Assembly (NCBI GenBank): GCA_903928835.1
Contig: CAIYSK010000031.1
Coordinates: forward strand, 1-9,269
DNA from: an uncultured cyanobacterium
GTDB taxonomy: Bacteria; Cyanobacteriota; Cyanobacteriia; PCC-6307; Cyanobiaceae
Reading direction: 5' to 3'
DNA length: 9,269 nucleotides
This document shows, in pieces, positions 6,629 through 9,269 of the stretch (positions are counted from its first letter, which is position 1; each line of letters opens with the position of its first letter). The position numbers and the translations under genes are program-made. The notes under the pieces are model-generated. The model saw nothing but the letters and a program-made list of their open reading frames with translations, made no database searches and was not told the DNA's origin.

Positions 6629-7630
6629 ATGGCTTATCGCGCCAGATCGGTTGCCCTGTCTGCGTCGCTGGTGCTGCTTGCCGCCCTTAGCGGTGGTTGC
6701 CAGCTCTTCCCCAAGGGAGACCAAGACTCCCCAGCCCTGTTGCCCCGGCGCGTGGCAGCTCTGGGCAGGGTTGAACCGCTCGGAGGCGTCAGCAAGGTCT
6801 CGGTCCCCAGCAGTCTGAGCAATGACCGGGTCCGCGAGATCTTTGTGGTCGAGGGGCAACGGGTCGAGAAGGACCAGCCGTTGGCGATCCTCGAAAGCTT
6901 GGCCACTCTGCAGGCCTCGGTGCATCAGGCGAAGGCCAGCATTGCCGTGGCTGAGCGCAAGCTGCTCTCGCAAGACAATGTGATTCGCCGCTATCGGGCC
7001 AAGCTGACCCAGGCCAATGCCGAGGCACGTCGCGCCCAGGAGCTCTATGCCTCTGGCGCCACCTCGGCGAACCGCAAGGAGAAGCAGCTGGCCGAGGCCG
7101 AGGCCGCCGCCGCCCAGCTGCAGGAGGAACTGGCTAACCGCGCCACCCTTGAGGCCGAACTGATCCAGAGCCGAACCACCCTGGCAAAGGATGAGGCCGA
7201 ACTTGACAAGGCGACGATTCGGGCGCCGTATGCGGGAACGATTTTCAAGCTCATTGCGCGTCCGGGCGACAAGATCGGCGAGGGTGGCCTGCTGGAAATG
7301 GGAGATAGTTCCCGGATGGGCGTGATTGCCGAGGTTTACCAATCGGACTTGCCTGACATCCGTCCCGATCAAGCAGTGACGATCACGGCCGATGGGTTTC
7401 CCGGCAAAACGGTTCGCGGCAAGGTCAGTGCGATCGCGCGTCAGGTGAGCCGTCAGAGCGTGTTCAGTGGCGAATCGGGTGACAACGTCGATCGGCGGGT
7501 TGTCGAGGTCAAGGTTGCCCTGCCTGCCGATGTGATCGCCAAGGCCAGTCGCATCAACTACATGCAGGTGAATGTCGTCTTCGATCCCCTCACCCCTGAC
7601 CAGCGTCAGCAGAGGTCAACGCAACCATGA
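6629..7630 (+). CDS. devB: DevB-like membrane fusion (periplasmic adaptor) protein of an ABC exporter
   Basis: This 333-residue protein has the HlyD/DevB adaptor plan: an N-terminal hydrophobic segment (8-20), a first biotinyl-lipoyl half (about 41-90, with [10 protein letters not shown] and [16 protein letters not shown]), a coiled-coil hairpin (about 92-193, with YASGA at the turn), the second lipoyl half ([14 protein letters not shown], 196-209), and a beta-barrel part to about 320. The AALGRVEP opening is typical of the cyanobacterial DevB family. The N-terminus ends in LSGGC (C24), which could be a lipobox, though Ser at the -3 position is not ideal; it may instead be a simple membrane anchor. 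The adaptor would link the permease to a TolC-type channel, which is not in the window. The stop overlaps the permease start as ATGA (4 bp). The ATG at 6629 fits the signal sequence; the ribosome-binding site is weak. Confidence 0.92.
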   Translation: MAYRARSVALSASLVLLAALSGGCQLFPKGDQDSPALLPRRVAALGRVEPLGGVSKVSVPSSLSNDRVREIFVVEGQRVEKDQPLAILESLATLQASVHQAKASIAVAERKLLSQDNVIRRYRAKLTQANAEARRAQELYASGATSANRKEKQLAEAEAAAAQLQEELANRATLEAELIQSRTTLAKDEAELDKATIRAPYAGTIFKLIARPGDKIGEGGLLEMGDSSRMGVIAEVYQSDLPDIRPDQAVTITADGFPGKTVRGKVSAIARQVSRQSVFSGESGDNVDRRVVEVKVALPADVIAKASRINYMQVNVVFDPLTPDQRQQRSTQP

Positions 7631-8787
7631 GCTGGTCGCCGCGCACCCCAGTGGCCTGGTTGCAGTTAACTCACAAACCGATGCGTCTGCTCGCAGCCCT
7701 TGCAGGCGTCGGGTTCGCCAATGTGTTGGTGTTCTTTCAGATGGGCCTTTCCGGCGCTCTCTACGACAGCCAGAAACGACCGATTCAACAGATCAATGGT
7801 CAGCTCGTGCTGGTGCCGCGGCGCTACACCAATTTGGGTGAACCCCTCAACATGCCGCGATCTCAGCTGGCTCGGGCCCTAGGTGTGCAGGGCGTGAAAG
7901 CGGTCACGCCGCTGTACGTCGCCAAGATCGACTGGATCAATCGCGACTCCCGGCAGAAAAAACAGGCGCTCCTATTTGGGGTCAACCCCGACAACCCCGC
8001 CCTGCGACTGCCGGTTTTGCAGGAGCAGCGCACGCTGCTGCAGCGGCCCAACAGCGTGTTCTTTGACCGTTCCTCTAAGTCGGCGGCAGGCCCCGTGGCC
8101 GAGACCCTGGCCGCTGGTCAGAGCTACACAACAGAATTGCGCGGCCAGACAGCTCAGGTAGTGGGCATCTTCAATCTGGGCCTGACCTTTGCAGCTGACA
8201 TCAACCTGATCACCTCAAGCAGCAACGTTCAGACATTTCTGCCCGAGCTCAGCAACGACGACATCCAGCTCGGGGTGATTCAGCTGGAACCCGGTGTCAG
8301 TGTCCGACGGGTTCAGGCCACCCTCGAGCACTTCATGGAGCCCTCTGTGCAGGTGCTCACCATCCCCCAGCTGCTCGATAGGGAGGTGGCCCATTGGCGC
8401 CGCAACACCTCGTTCGGCCTGATTTTCAACCTAGGGGTGTTGGTCGGACTCGCCGTCGGGGCGATCATCGTCTACCAGATCCTCTACTCCGATGTGGGGG
8501 ATCACCTCGGCGAATACGCCACCATGAAAGCCATGGGCTACGCCGACGGTTTTGTCGTCGGCATCATTTTGCAGGAGTCCTTGATTCTCGCCTCGTTGGC
8601 TTTTGTGCCCAGTGTGCTGGTGTCGATGGGTCTTTATCAGGTGTTGTTGCGCTCCACCGGTCTGCTGGTGACCATGACTTTCGGCCGCGCCGGTCTTGTG
8701 TTTGCTATCACCCTGGTGATCTGTGCAGCATCTGGGTGGTTGGCCACCGGCAAACTCAGGCGTCTGGATCCAGCCGAGGTGTTCTGA
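7627..8787 (+). CDS. devC: DevC-like ABC exporter permease
   Basis: This 386-residue protein has the MacB/FtsX-type permease layout: TM1 (about 20-42), a large extracytoplasmic domain (about 43-262), then three membrane segments (about 263-286, 308-340 and 352-374). The N-terminal PVAWLQLTHKPMRLL opening, DHLGEYATMKAMGY (292-305, the cytoplasmic coupling segment just after TM2) and the C-terminal RRLDPAEVF end are characteristic of DevC proteins. Its start overlaps devB by 4 bp and its stop is followed at once by the ATG of the ATPase gene, so the three are one translationally coupled operon. In heterocystous cyanobacteria the DevBCA pump exports heterocyst glycolipids; here the cargo is unknown. 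The protein appears complete. Confidence 0.94.
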   Translation: MSWSPRTPVAWLQLTHKPMRLLAALAGVGFANVLVFFQMGLSGALYDSQKRPIQQINGQLVLVPRRYTNLGEPLNMPRSQLARALGVQGVKAVTPLYVAKIDWINRDSRQKKQALLFGVNPDNPALRLPVLQEQRTLLQRPNSVFFDRSSKSAAGPVAETLAAGQSYTTELRGQTAQVVGIFNLGLTFAADINLITSSSNVQTFLPELSNDDIQLGVIQLEPGVSVRRVQATLEHFMEPSVQVLTIPQLLDREVAHWRRNTSFGLIFNLGVLVGLAVGAIIVYQILYSDVGDHLGEYATMKAMGYADGFVVGIILQESLILASLAFVPSVLVSMGLYQVLLRSTGLLVTMTFGRAGLVFAITLVICAASGWLATGKLRRLDPAEVF

Positions 8788-9269
8788 ATGGACCTCGATG
8801 TACCGGTGCACATTGCTGGCCTGAACCACTGGTTTGAGGAGGCCGGCCAGCGGAAACAAGTGCTGAAGAACATTGAGCTGCAGGTCAATGCAGGCGAAAT
8901 CGTGATTCTCACTGGGCCGTCTGGGTCAGGCAAGACCACGCTGTTGACCATGGTGGGTGGGCTCCGCGCTGCCCAGGAGGGCAGCCTGCGGTTGTTTGGC
9001 GAGGAACTCCTGGGTGCCTCCAAACAACAACTGACGCGGTTGCGTCAGAAGGTGGGGTTCATTTTTCAAGCGCATAACCTGATGCCCTATCTGACCGCCC
9101 TTCAAAACGTGCGGCTGGGTCTTGAGGTGGGTCCTGGCTGGCGCAGCCAGGGTCGTCTTGCCATGGATGCCTGCTGTCGGCAGGGCCTCGAGCAGGTGGG
9201 CCTGGGGCACCGCATCAACTTCATGCCCGCGAAGTTGTCCGGTGGTCAGAAGCAACGGGTAGCCATTGC
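8788..9269 (+). CDS. devA: DevA-like ABC exporter ATPase (5' part, cut by window end)
   Basis: The frame opens at the ATG immediately after the devC stop (no gap) and runs off the right edge; 160 full codons are present. The ATPase domain shows the start MDLDVPVHIAGLNHWF, Walker A GPSGSGKTT (43-51), the Q loop FIFQAHNL (91-98, Q94) and the ABC signature LSGGQKQRVAI (150-160). Walker B, the switch His and the C-terminus would lie beyond the window. LNHWF, the FQAHNL loop and the QKQRVAI signature fit the DevA/LolD/MacB group that pairs with DevC-type permeases. By position and order (B-C-A) this is the energising subunit of the exporter. No stop or frameshift is seen in the available part. Confidence 0.93.
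   Translation, partial: MDLDVPVHIAGLNHWFEEAGQRKQVLKNIELQVNAGEIVILTGPSGSGKTTLLTMVGGLRAAQEGSLRLFGEELLGASKQQLTRLRQKVGFIFQAHNLMPYLTALQNVRLGLEVGPGWRSQGRLAMDACCRQGLEQVGLGHRINFMPAKLSGGQKQRVAI

Noticed and set aside
1..9269. Search for CRISPR arrays, tRNA or rRNA genes, insertion sequences and attachment sites
   Set aside because: No regularly spaced repeats, cloverleaf-like sequence, transposase motif or long terminal repeat was seen by eye; short RNAs could be missed without a covariance search.

Overview
The window looks like a chromosomal piece of a GC-rich unicellular cyanobacterium of the Synechococcus/Cyanobium (picocyanobacterial) kind. The reasons are a MurG and a phosphoglycerate kinase of cyanobacterial type lying close together, weak or missing ribosome-binding sites, tight gene packing, and a DevBCA-type exporter, a family best known from cyanobacteria. 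This assignment rests on reading the proteins; no database search was run. No RNA gene, insertion sequence, phage gene or CRISPR array was found.

Layout. Positions 1-631 (+) hold the C-terminal part of a PLP-dependent class I/II aminotransferase that resembles the CobD/CobC threonine-phosphate decarboxylase branch. It runs tail-to-tail into murG (628-1719, -), and the two stop codons share bases. A 50-bp divergent spacer with a 7-bp inverted repeat separates murG from a secreted protein of unknown function (1770-2555, +). Next comes an OmpR/EnvZ-like two-component pair (2609-3340 and 3318-4595, +, overlapping by 23 bp). It is followed by a small exported, mostly helical protein (4725-5219, +), with a repeat-rich possible regulator site just upstream. 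A hairpin terminator at 5232-5254 separates this block from pgk (5301-6506, -). Divergent from pgk is a devB-devC-devA type ABC exporter operon (6629 to the right edge, +). Its ATPase gene is cut by the window end just after the ABC signature motif.

How the parts may work together. MurG (lipid II synthesis) and Pgk (glycolysis/Calvin cycle) are housekeeping genes that, as I recall, sit near each other in picocyanobacteria with a hypothetical secreted protein between them. The OmpR/EnvZ pair plus the small exported protein looks like an accessory envelope-sensing module placed in that neighbourhood. The sensor's extracytoplasmic domain and the exported protein each carry exactly two cysteines, so a redox- or fold-sensitive partnership is possible but unproven. 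The DevBCA operon encodes a periplasmic adaptor, a membrane permease and an ATPase, which would normally work with a TolC-like outer-membrane channel to export a lipid or other envelope compound. The substrate in a non-heterocystous organism cannot be told from the sequence.

The most interesting region is 2556-5219: the two-component pair, the helical exported protein and the phased repeats between them. No wholly new system is proven here.
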